From contig CAXTTV010000038.1 of NCBI GenBank assembly GCA_964247295.1, positions 1 to 30,103 on the forward strand: a stretch of 30,103 bases of DNA. Reading direction: 5' to 3'. The DNA comes from CAXTTV01 sp964247295. GTDB lineage: Bacteria; Chloroflexota; Ktedonobacteria; Ktedonobacterales; Ktedonobacteraceae. Shown one piece after another: positions 23,833-30,103 of the stretch. The notes below the pieces were generated by a model, which was not told where the DNA came from, ran no database searches, and saw only the letters and a list, made by a program, of their open reading frames with translations. The stretch's first letter is position 1, and every line of letters starts with the position of its first letter. Position numbers and translations under genes: made by a program.

Positions 23833-26274
23833 ATGCAAGAAATAATCCCCAGGGCGCTTCAGCGCCTGCGTATAGCCGATGTCGTTCATATGGTCGGGCT
23901 GACTTCGGCCTCGATCGGGCAGGAGTTTGCGCGCCTGGGAGTGGTTCAGGATCGCAGACGCGATGAAGGGCGACTCTCAGCGCTGGTCGATACCACTTCT
24001 GAATCTGCGGAGCATGTGACTGCCGCGATCGCCAGTGCGGATGCCTCGGGCCCTGGTCCTGGCCGTTATACGGTTGTGGTCTCTGTTGAAGGTCCCGATG
24101 ATCCCGACTGGCGCTCGGAGTGCTCATGCGGCTCTCCCGATCTTTTTTGTGTCCATGCCGCTGCTCTGCTCTATGACTGGTTGGCGCATCCTCAGAATTT
24201 TGTTGTGGGAAACCGAGAGACCGAGGTTTACTCGATCGCGACATCCCGACCAGAGCCTGTAACAACCGTTGAGGAGCCCAAGACCAGAGTGAAACCGAAC
24301 GGTGGGTCTGGTCCGAGTGCTCGTCAGACGCTGATCCAGGGAGTGAGCAATCAAGCGGGGATCGAGGAGATCCTGGTACAGCTCAGTGTTGGGGAGCTGC
24401 GTGGGATTGCTCGTGAGTACGCGGTGCATTCCGCCGGCCAGAATAAAGAGCAGCTTGTGAAGGGCTTGCTTGTGGAGATCCTTCAGCCAGAGGCGATCAG
24501 GCGTGTTGTTGGACGGTTAGATAAGCCGCAACGCCAGTTGCTCGCGGCCCTGACCCTGGTTGGCGGTGCGTTACCATACGAGGAGCTCCGGGCGCTCTCT
24601 GAGCGGCTCTCGTTGGGAAAATCTGCCCTCCTTCAGCAAATGCTTACAAGCCTTCAGAGCCATGGACTGCTTTTTCGTACCACGCCTTCCGGCTCTGCGA
24701 CACCGCGTATGGGTCTGAGTGGAGCCGTCCTGGAAGCAGTTTGGATCGTCCCAGCCGAGGTGCGTTCGGCATTGCGAGTGACAATCCCGGTTCCGGCCTT
24801 TGATCTCAAGGCCGAAAACCAGCGTTTGGGAGGAACACTACAGGTGCGCAGAGGTCAGCCGTACCAGCTACTGGCTGACCTACTGCTGGTTGCCAGAGCT
24901 TTACAACTTACGCCCGACGTTCTCTGGCAGAGTACTGCTGGCGAGGTGCAGCGGGCGGCGGCGATGCCTGAGCCTCAGCAGGGTAGAGTGGGCCTTCCGA
25001 TGACCGACTCCTCTATTGATATACCTCCGCCGCCTGACATACCCTCTCTCGCGCTTCTGAATGATCTTCAACAAAGGCTTCAGCGTGAGCCGGAGTTTAT
25101 TCGTTTTATGCTTCGTTTGTTGCGACTAGTCGATATTCTCTATGGAGACGATGAGCAAGGACAACTGCATATTTTAGCAACTGCGGCTCAGGCCCTGCTA
25201 AGCACGAACCATGCTGATGCCGCTGGTGATCTTCTGCATCGCTGGCTAACCCAGACCTGTTACGATGAGCTTTACGATCTCCAGACTCCCGCTCTTAGGT
25301 TGCGCTGTCGGACCACAGCTTTTCGCTTGCCGGCTCTGCGGCCCGGTGAGCTTTCGGGGGAGAATAGCGAGGCCCGGCAGAGTCTGATAGGTTTGCTGGC
25401 TCAGGCTCCCGTGGAGCAGTGGATTGATTTTGCGGCATTCATGCGTTTTGTGTACAGGCTAAGTCCATTTGTATTGCAAAAGCGGCAGCGCCTCTACCCC
25501 TCGCCACACTGGTGGTTTGAGGCAGATGGGCGGATACTCAAGGCCGCTAATAGTAAAGACTGGCAGGTAGTTGAGGGTCGTTATCTAGAGCAGTTGATTC
25601 GAGGGCCGTTGCACTGGTGGGGGCTCTGCGATCTGGTATTCTCCCCGAAGGGACAAATTCTGGCCTTTCGTCTTGAGGAGAGTGCTCGAAAAGCGCTTTT
25701 AGCCGTTCTTAATGAGAGCGAGGCCGAGCCTCTGAACTTCACTCCGGTTCCTCCTGCTGGTCTGGACATTACCAGGAGTGGGAGCCTGTGTCTGCCTTGC
25801 GTGATCACCAATCGCGAATGGCTGGAATTAATTGAGCCGTTGGCCGAGATTACCAGTATCGAGGGGCAACAGCTCTGTTACACCTTAACTCCTCGCTCGA
25901 TGAGCAATGCGTTCAGCCGAGGAATAGAGATTGAGCCATTATTGGAGCTGCTGCGCCATCATCTAGCTGAGGTGGCCTGGGAGGAGCCTGAACAGGCTAC
26001 CAACTGTCAATATCTGTTAGATCAGTTGGAGAGCGCTCGTCAGCGTTTCGGGCGAATCCGCATCTATGAGAAAATTACCTATATTGACGTGGCGAACCCG
26101 ATGGCGTTGCGCGAGGTAAAGGCGACGACCTCTCTGGACCGACAACGCGTTTTTGAGATCCAACCGACGCGGGTGATCCTTAAACGTTCCGGCGCGGACC
26201 AGCTTAAAGAGGAGTTGAAGAGGCGGGGGCTGGCCCCGCTGATTCATCCGGAGGACTCTTATGGAGCAGAGTGA
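23833..26274 (+). CDS. SWIM zinc-finger protein with XPB/Ssl2-N-terminal-like regions
   Basis: 813 residues from the ATG at 23833; a TTG start 18 bases earlier is possible and no strong ribosome site is seen. A SWIM zinc motif (CxC-x6-CxH: Cys97, Cys99, Cys106, His108) sits in SECSCGSPDLFCVHAAALLYDWL. After a linker comes a SAP/winged-helix-like region (about 178-300: LRGIAREYAVHSAGQNKEQLVKGLLVEIL, then LLAALTLVGGALPYEELRAL). A central helical part follows, then a segment with WQVVEGRYLEQLIRGPLHWWGL (about 580-600) that is repeated in the next gene's product, and a tail with the short strand-helix unit FEIQPTRVILKRSGADQLKEEL. No Walker A/B or nuclease motif is visible, so it is not an enzyme by sequence. 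Its stop lies 14 bases inside the next gene. SWIM fingers bind DNA or proteins; a role in DNA repair, recombination or defence is plausible but unproven. Confidence 0.85.
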   Translation: MQEIIPRALQRLRIADVVHMVGLTSASIGQEFARLGVVQDRRRDEGRLSALVDTTSESAEHVTAAIASADASGPGPGRYTVVVSVEGPDDPDWRSECSCGSPDLFCVHAAALLYDWLAHPQNFVVGNRETEVYSIATSRPEPVTTVEEPKTRVKPNGGSGPSARQTLIQGVSNQAGIEEILVQLSVGELRGIAREYAVHSAGQNKEQLVKGLLVEILQPEAIRRVVGRLDKPQRQLLAALTLVGGALPYEELRALSERLSLGKSALLQQMLTSLQSHGLLFRTTPSGSATPRMGLSGAVLEAVWIVPAEVRSALRVTIPVPAFDLKAENQRLGGTLQVRRGQPYQLLADLLLVARALQLTPDVLWQSTAGEVQRAAAMPEPQQGRVGLPMTDSSIDIPPPPDIPSLALLNDLQQRLQREPEFIRFMLRLLRLVDILYGDDEQGQLHILATAAQALLSTNHADAAGDLLHRWLTQTCYDELYDLQTPALRLRCRTTAFRLPALRPGELSGENSEARQSLIGLLAQAPVEQWIDFAAFMRFVYRLSPFVLQKRQRLYPSPHWWFEADGRILKAANSKDWQVVEGRYLEQLIRGPLHWWGLCDLVFSPKGQILAFRLEESARKALLAVLNESEAEPLNFTPVPPAGLDITRSGSLCLPCVITNREWLELIEPLAEITSIEGQQLCYTLTPRSMSNAFSRGIEIEPLLELLRHHLAEVAWEEPEQATNCQYLLDQLESARQRFGRIRIYEKITYIDVANPMALREVKATTSLDRQRVFEIQPTRVILKRSGADQLKEELKRRGLAPLIHPEDSYGAE

Positions 26275-28618
26275 TCTGGATCTACTGGCAAGTGTACCGT
26301 TCTATCATCTGCAAGTGCTGGCAAAGCTGTATAATTTGAGCCCTCAGGAGCCACAGATCCGCAGCAGCAGTCCATCCATCACTCAAGAGCAGATGGCGGC
26401 CCTTTTGGTGGTTGATCTTGCTCCTTTATTATTTGAAACATCCGATCTGCGCAAACGATTGAAAGCTCTGAGCGAGAACGAGCGTTTGATTTTAACGGAG
26501 CTGGTCGAGTGCGGTGGTCGGGCCAATAGTCGCGATCTGGCGCTCTATCTGCTGCTTAGTGGACGTTTGGGACAGAACTGGGTGCCCGAGAGTGATCAAC
26601 CGTCGGCCCTATATCCACAGCCGCATCCTCATGGGGTCTTTGAGCAGAGCATCCACAGTCTCCTGAATCAGGGATTGATTTTTTGGGGCAAACAAACAAA
26701 TTTTTCTGGTCGGGATTATGCGAACGGTGTGTATGATGGTGTCTTGATCGTACCATTGACGGCTCAACGGATCGCACGTAGCCTTTTTGTTGAGGCGGGT
26801 CCCGAGTTTTCAGCGACCCCCACATTAGAAGGGTCGGCTCGCCAGTTTCAGCGGGCGCTCTATCTGTATTATTCTCTGGTAAGGAGTGCGCGTGAAGGCC
26901 TGCCATTGATTAGTAATGGCCTGTTGTCGCGTTCTGCCTTGCGTCATGTCGTAGAGCATCTCGCTCCAGAAGTGGCTGTTGATCACTTACGCTCAGAGAT
27001 TGAGGTTCCCCACCTGCTTTTTACGCGTCAACTAATGCTGCATCTGGGATTGTTGGTTCAACGGCAATCGGGGTTGTACGCGACACCAGTCACCGACTTT
27101 TTTGATCTCTCGGTGGGTGAACGTGTGCGGCGCTGTTATCAGACCTGGCGGGAAACATCCTTCTGGAATGAGCTGCTCTATCTGGACGATGTTATTGTGC
27201 GTCCATTGCCTGAACCTCTGGCTCCCGCCAATGAGGAACTGGTGCACTCGCGTCAGCAGCTTCTGGACTGGCTCTGGCGACAGCCACTTCATCAAGCGCA
27301 GAACAGTGCGACAATCATTGCTCGTGCTAAATTGTACCTCCCCTATCTGGTTTTCCCACGGCTTTATGGGCCGCGCGCGGAGCGCTACTCGGTTGGACGT
27401 AATCCTTATAATCTAGATTTTCGGTTGCGGCGCGGCTGGTTAACGCATCGTGAGGGCTGGTATCTCGTTGAGGGAGGCTTTATTCGAGGTGTGATCGCGG
27501 GACCGTTACATTGGATGGGATTAGTCGAGGTGGATGAAGAGCAAGATCAAGTACCCGGCTTTGGTCGATCTTTGGATTTCCGGCTGCTTCCAGGGATCGC
27601 GGCACTCCTTCATCAACCGGATCTCCAGTTCGCCGACGATCAGCCTGGTCGCTTGATTGTTCAGCCGAATTTTGATCTACTAGCTCTGGCTCCGGTTGGG
27701 GATGCCTTGCTCTATCAACTGGATCGCTTCGCCGAGCGCATTCGATTGGAACAGGTCGCGCAACATCGCCTGACGCGTCAGAGTATAGGGCGAGCCATCC
27801 AAACGGGAATGGATACCGACGCCATCATTGAGCAATTGCAAAAGTACAGTATTGAACCTTTGCCTCAGAACGTCGCCTATTCATTGAAAGAGTGGGAGCA
27901 GCAGGTACGACGGATTGAGATCTGGCCTGAACGCATCCTACTAGAGGTTGATACACCGGAGCTCCTGAACCACCTTTGTGAGCAGGAAGAGCTTCAAAAT
28001 CTGTTAGGACGTAAACTCTCTCCTGTAATGATCGAAGTGCCTCATCAGAACCTGGAGCAGATTCAGAATTGGCTCTGGCAACAGGAGTATCTCCCGGCGA
28101 TCAGCGAAGCTCCGCGCCAGAGTCCGCTAACCAGTGGTCTTCAGAGTGAACGTGAGCCGCAGTGGCGACTGCGCGAGGATGGGCGGCTAGAGAATCTTTT
28201 GCCCGTAGAAGATCTTTTCTTAACCGCCGAACTTGAGCAGCTTATTGAGCATGAAGACGGAACTAATCAACGATATCTTACTCCAGACTCTCTGCGACGA
28301 GCCTTGGAGGAAGGGCTAACGTTAGAGCAGGTCATTGCCTTTTTGCAGCGGACGTGCCAGCATGGCATTCCTGTCCCACTATTGATCAAGCTTAAGCTTT
28401 GGGGAAGTGGCTATGGAGACCAGCCAGGACTGGCGATCGAACAGGCCCCCTTACTGCGACTTCCCGCGAATATTTTGCAGGACCTTCAGGCTGATCAGGA
28501 GATCGCGCATCTGCTGGGAAGCGAGGTCCCCTCGCCATCGCGCCTGGTCAGGGTCGCCCCGGAGCATCTAGAGCAGTTGCGTGATCTATTGCATCAGCGA
28601 GGCTTTGAGGTAGAGTAG
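26261..28618 (+). CDS. XPB/Ssl2 N-terminal-like (Helicase_C_3 type) protein without helicase motor
   Basis: 785 residues; ATG with GGAGG at 26250-26254, overlapping the SWIM gene by 14 bases, so translation of the two is coupled. The N-terminus (1-190) resembles the SAP/winged-helix start of bacterial XPB-associated proteins: ALSENERLILTELVECGGRANSRDL and SIHSLLNQGLIFWG. GPLHWMGL at 414-421 matches GPLHWWGL in the partner. The hallmark domain begins at Ile466 (IVQPNFDLLALAP) and continues RFAERIRLEQVAQHRLTRQSIGRAIQTG and PLPQNVAYSLKEWEQQ. In actinobacteria a protein of this kind sits next to the XPB helicase; here no helicase is nearby and the SWIM protein takes that place. The C-terminal 200 residues repeat a short strand-helix unit three times (RIEIWPERILLEV, PVMIEVPHQNLEQIQNWL, RLVRVAPEHLEQLRDLL). 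No ATPase motif. Confidence 0.87.
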   Translation: MEQSDLDLLASVPFYHLQVLAKLYNLSPQEPQIRSSSPSITQEQMAALLVVDLAPLLFETSDLRKRLKALSENERLILTELVECGGRANSRDLALYLLLSGRLGQNWVPESDQPSALYPQPHPHGVFEQSIHSLLNQGLIFWGKQTNFSGRDYANGVYDGVLIVPLTAQRIARSLFVEAGPEFSATPTLEGSARQFQRALYLYYSLVRSAREGLPLISNGLLSRSALRHVVEHLAPEVAVDHLRSEIEVPHLLFTRQLMLHLGLLVQRQSGLYATPVTDFFDLSVGERVRRCYQTWRETSFWNELLYLDDVIVRPLPEPLAPANEELVHSRQQLLDWLWRQPLHQAQNSATIIARAKLYLPYLVFPRLYGPRAERYSVGRNPYNLDFRLRRGWLTHREGWYLVEGGFIRGVIAGPLHWMGLVEVDEEQDQVPGFGRSLDFRLLPGIAALLHQPDLQFADDQPGRLIVQPNFDLLALAPVGDALLYQLDRFAERIRLEQVAQHRLTRQSIGRAIQTGMDTDAIIEQLQKYSIEPLPQNVAYSLKEWEQQVRRIEIWPERILLEVDTPELLNHLCEQEELQNLLGRKLSPVMIEVPHQNLEQIQNWLWQQEYLPAISEAPRQSPLTSGLQSEREPQWRLREDGRLENLLPVEDLFLTAELEQLIEHEDGTNQRYLTPDSLRRALEEGLTLEQVIAFLQRTCQHGIPVPLLIKLKLWGSGYGDQPGLAIEQAPLLRLPANILQDLQADQEIAHLLGSEVPSPSRLVRVAPEHLEQLRDLLHQRGFEVE

Positions 28619-28676
28619 GCCAGCCTGAAAACAGAGGATGTGTTCTCCCTTGCTTAACAAACGCTGTAACTGATGG

Positions 28677-29402
28677 CTAGAACGTGCTGACCACCCCGGT
28701 ATCCAGATCGTAGCGAGCGCCCACTATCGTGAGCTTCTTTTCTTTAACAGCGGTACTGATAATATGCGACTTCATCAGATTCTTCATTGTCAGCGTCGTA
28801 TTATTGTGAATAATGTGGTCGAGACGCGTGCTCCCCGTTTCATGCGTCTCCAGGACCGCCGGACGAATATAATCGACAAGTGCTTGAATATCCCCGGCGG
28901 CCTTCTGGTGAGCATCTACTGCCTTCATGGTCGCGCTGACCGCTCCACAGCGCTCGTGGCCCATGACAACGAGTAAAGGAATTTTTAATTCGGCAACACC
29001 AAACTCCATGCTACCCATTACGGCACGGTCAATGGCATGGCCCGCTGTGCGAATCGTGAAAAGATCACCCAGCCCCTGGTCAAACACAAGCTCAGGTGGG
29101 ACACGCGAGTCCACACAGCTAAAGATGATGGCGAACGGATTTTGCTTGAGACTGACCTCCTTGCGGCGCGTAAGTGTCTGACGCGGCCAGATCGCGTGAC
29201 CCTGATGATAGCGAAGATTCCCTTTCATCAGTTCTTGCAGAGCCTCGTTTGCTGAAGAAATATGTTCTCCTGAAGCAGCTTCCACATTTTCTGAACTTGC
29301 CAGCGCCAGTTGTGGAGAAAAGAAGGGAAGACCACTTAGCCCGAGAACCGATAAGCTGGACACTGTAAGAAAACGACGACGGTTTGTGTTTTTAATATTC
29401 AT
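28677..29402 (-). CDS. Tat-exported beta-class carbonic anhydrase
   Basis: 241 residues from the ATG at 29402, preceded by AAAGG (29416-29420); an ATG at 29423 would add MKGYIKR. The N-terminus is a twin-arginine signal (NRRRFLTVSS at 7-16, hydrophobic to about 35, ALASS near the cut). The beta-carbonic anhydrase zinc site is complete: Cys96-x-Asp98-x-Arg100 in SCVDSR, His149 and Cys152 in GHERCG, with RTAGHAID between. The enzyme hydrates CO2 to bicarbonate and here would work folded outside the membrane, which is less common for the beta class. It converges on the XPB-like gene (58 bases apart) and is divergent from the tRNA genes. No terminator hairpin stands out in the convergent gap. Confidence 0.92.
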   Translation of the reverse strand: MNIKNTNRRRFLTVSSLSVLGLSGLPFFSPQLALASSENVEAASGEHISSANEALQELMKGNLRYHQGHAIWPRQTLTRRKEVSLKQNPFAIIFSCVDSRVPPELVFDQGLGDLFTIRTAGHAIDRAVMGSMEFGVAELKIPLLVVMGHERCGAVSATMKAVDAHQKAAGDIQALVDYIRPAVLETHETGSTRLDHIIHNNTTLTMKNLMKSHIISTAVKEKKLTIVGARYDLDTGVVSTF

Positions 29403-29531
29403 ACGTTTGATGTAACCTTTCATGGAACAAGTAGTTGCGCTCTTTATTGCGCTATAACATCTTATCGGTTTGGATCGGCTGTCACGGCAGGGTAAAGCTG
29501 CGAGAAAGCCCCGCGACCAAGCCAAAAACTA

Positions 29532-29563
29532 TTGACAACCTGGGGTGGGTATGCTACTATAAT
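29532..29563 (+). promoter_or_regulatory. SigA-type promoter of the tRNA pair
   Basis: A consensus TTGACA at 29532-29537 is followed by TACTAT at 29555-29560 (17-base spacer); the overlapping perfect TATAAT at 29558-29563 is 20 bases away. Either -10 gives a start a few bases before the first tRNA at 29582. Strong boxes fit a stable-RNA promoter. Confidence 0.8.
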
Positions 29564-29581
29564 TCGGCACACGCATAGAAT

Positions 29582-29656
29582 GCGGGAGTGGCTCAGTGGT
29601 AGAGCACTTCCTTGCCAAGGAAGATGTCGCGGGTTCGAATCCCGTCTCCCGCTCCA
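29582..29656 (+). tRNA. tRNA-Gly (anticodon GCC)
   Basis: A full cloverleaf: acceptor stem GCGGGAG/CTCCCGC, D-loop with AGTGGTAGA, anticodon stem-loop CTTCC-TTGCCAA-GGAAG with GCC at 29614-29616, and T-loop GGTTCGAATCC. The 3' CCA end is encoded. It reads GGC and GGU glycine codons. Confidence 0.97.
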
Positions 29657-29676
29657 TTTTTATGCGGATTAACTAT

Positions 29677-29748
29677 GGCGACGTAGCCAAGTGGTAAGGC
29701 AGAGCTCTGCAAAAGCTTCATCCAGCGGTTCGAATCCGCTCGTCGCCT
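29677..29748 (+). tRNA. tRNA-Cys (anticodon GCA)
   Basis: The acceptor stem GGCGACG (29677-29683) pairs with CGTCGCC (29741-29747). The anticodon stem-loop GAGCT-CTGCAAA-AGCTT has GCA at 29709-29711, and the T-arm contains GGTTCGAATCC. The discriminator base is T, as expected for cysteine tRNA. Unlike the glycine tRNA 20 bases upstream, CCA is not encoded and must be added by a nucleotidyltransferase. Co-transcribed with the glycine tRNA. Confidence 0.96.
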
Positions 29749-29763
29749 CTCAACAACTGCTTT

Positions 29764-29797
29764 AAGGCGTGATACTAGTAGTCACGTCTTATTTTTT
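29764..29797 (+). terminator. Intrinsic terminator of the tRNA unit
   Basis: AAGGCGTGA (29764-29772) pairs with TCACGTCTT (29782-29790) with one G-T wobble. The loop includes ACTAGT, and ATTTTTT follows. It lies 15 bases after the cysteine tRNA. Confidence 0.85.
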
Positions 29798-29869
29798 GTG
29801 TTCCATTGATCTCCTTTGTGCGTCTCAGGGACAGGCGTTCCATGCAAAAATCCCCTCTGGATCAAAAAT

Positions 29870-30103
29870 ATGCGGCAGCAACACAGTTATAGTATTGAAG
29901 CGCTCGTTCTCAAGCGTCGAGATCTGGCCGAGACAGACCAGATCCTGACTCTTTTTACTCCCAATAAAGGGAAGATCTCAGCCGTAGCGAAAGGCATCCG
30001 GCGACCGATCAGCAAGCTGGCTGGGCACCTGGATCTGCTTAGACGGAGCCAGCTTCAGATGGCTCTGGGACGTAACCTGGATTTAGTTACCCAGGCAGTT
30101 GGT
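29870..30103 (+). CDS. recO: DNA repair protein RecO, N-terminal part (cut by window)
   Basis: 78 codons from the ATG at 29870 run off the right edge. The sequence YSIEALVLKRRDLAETDQILTLFT, then GKISAVAKGIRRPISKLAGHLDLL, is the N-terminal OB-fold of RecO, including the basic KGIRRP loop that contacts single-stranded DNA. RecO loads RecA onto SSB-coated DNA together with RecR in recombinational repair. No good ribosome site precedes this ATG. A separate 16-codon frame starting at 29842 overlaps it and could be a leader peptide or chance. Confidence 0.93.
   Translation, partial: MRQQHSYSIEALVLKRRDLAETDQILTLFTPNKGKISAVAKGIRRPISKLAGHLDLLRRSQLQMALGRNLDLVTQAVG

Noticed and set aside
24541..24700. 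Possible Walker A (LSLGKS) in the SWIM protein
   Set aside because: There is no glycine or alanine five residues before GK and no Walker B or other helicase motif follows, so GKS here is chance.
1..30103. CRISPR array, insertion sequence or prophage
   Set aside because: No regularly spaced direct repeats, no transposase or integrase sequence, and no phage structural genes were seen. The RHS decay and the AT-rich block hint at past transfer but show no mobile-element ends.

Overview
The window looks like a chromosomal segment of a Chloroflexota bacterium, most likely of the Ktedonobacteria type. This is inferred from the overall gene flavour (sedolisin and GH99 secreted enzymes, a B12-dependent acyl-CoA mutase of the large-subunit-only kind, an RHS-type surface protein, an XPB-N-terminal-like protein pair, SigA-like promoters, GC-rich genes with AT-rich gaps). 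No 16S rRNA or other definitive marker is present, so the assignment is tentative. The left edge cuts a secreted peptidase gene and the right edge cuts recO.

Layout. 1-4330 (minus): a secreted GH99-like glycosidase followed by a large S53 sedolisin peptidase whose frame stays open to base 1. A long structured leader (4331-4756) separates them from 4757-6438 (plus), an ECF sigma factor overlapping its membrane anti-sigma factor by 4 bases, closed by a strong terminator. 6658-9183 is a decayed RHS/SpvB-like surface-protein gene with two frameshifts and both ends missing. 9209-11199 is a visibly AT-richer block: a GlxA-type AraC regulator divergent from a cupin, then a RidA-family protein. 11476-12657 is a thiolase with its own promoter and hairpin terminator.

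12984-20015 (plus) is a tightly spaced four-gene set: an SDR sugar-nucleotide epimerase/dehydratase, a membrane-fusion (HlyD/MacA-like) protein, a membrane protein with a TPR-like tail, and a 1073-residue GT-C type glycosyltransferase carrying N-terminal rhamnosidase-like beta-sandwich domains. Together they suggest a cell-surface or exported polysaccharide/glycoprotein pathway. 20146-21882 encodes a B12-dependent acyl-CoA mutase large subunit whose two substrate-specificity residues match isobutyryl-CoA mutase, not methylmalonyl-CoA mutase. 21991-23697 holds the translation-modification genes prmA and rsmE. 23833-28618 is an overlapping pair of large proteins, a SWIM zinc-finger protein and an XPB/Ssl2-N-terminal-like protein, which share motifs and contain no helicase motor. 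This is the best candidate in the window for an undescribed system. 28677-29402 (minus) is a Tat-exported beta-carbonic anhydrase. 29582-29748 holds tRNA-Gly(GCC) and tRNA-Cys(GCA), then a terminator and the start of recO.

Functional links that can be argued: the ECF/anti-sigma pair sits back to back with the secreted hydrolase pair and may control it. The thiolase and the isobutyryl-CoA-type mutase are both acyl-CoA enzymes but are in separate transcription units with the glycan operon between them.
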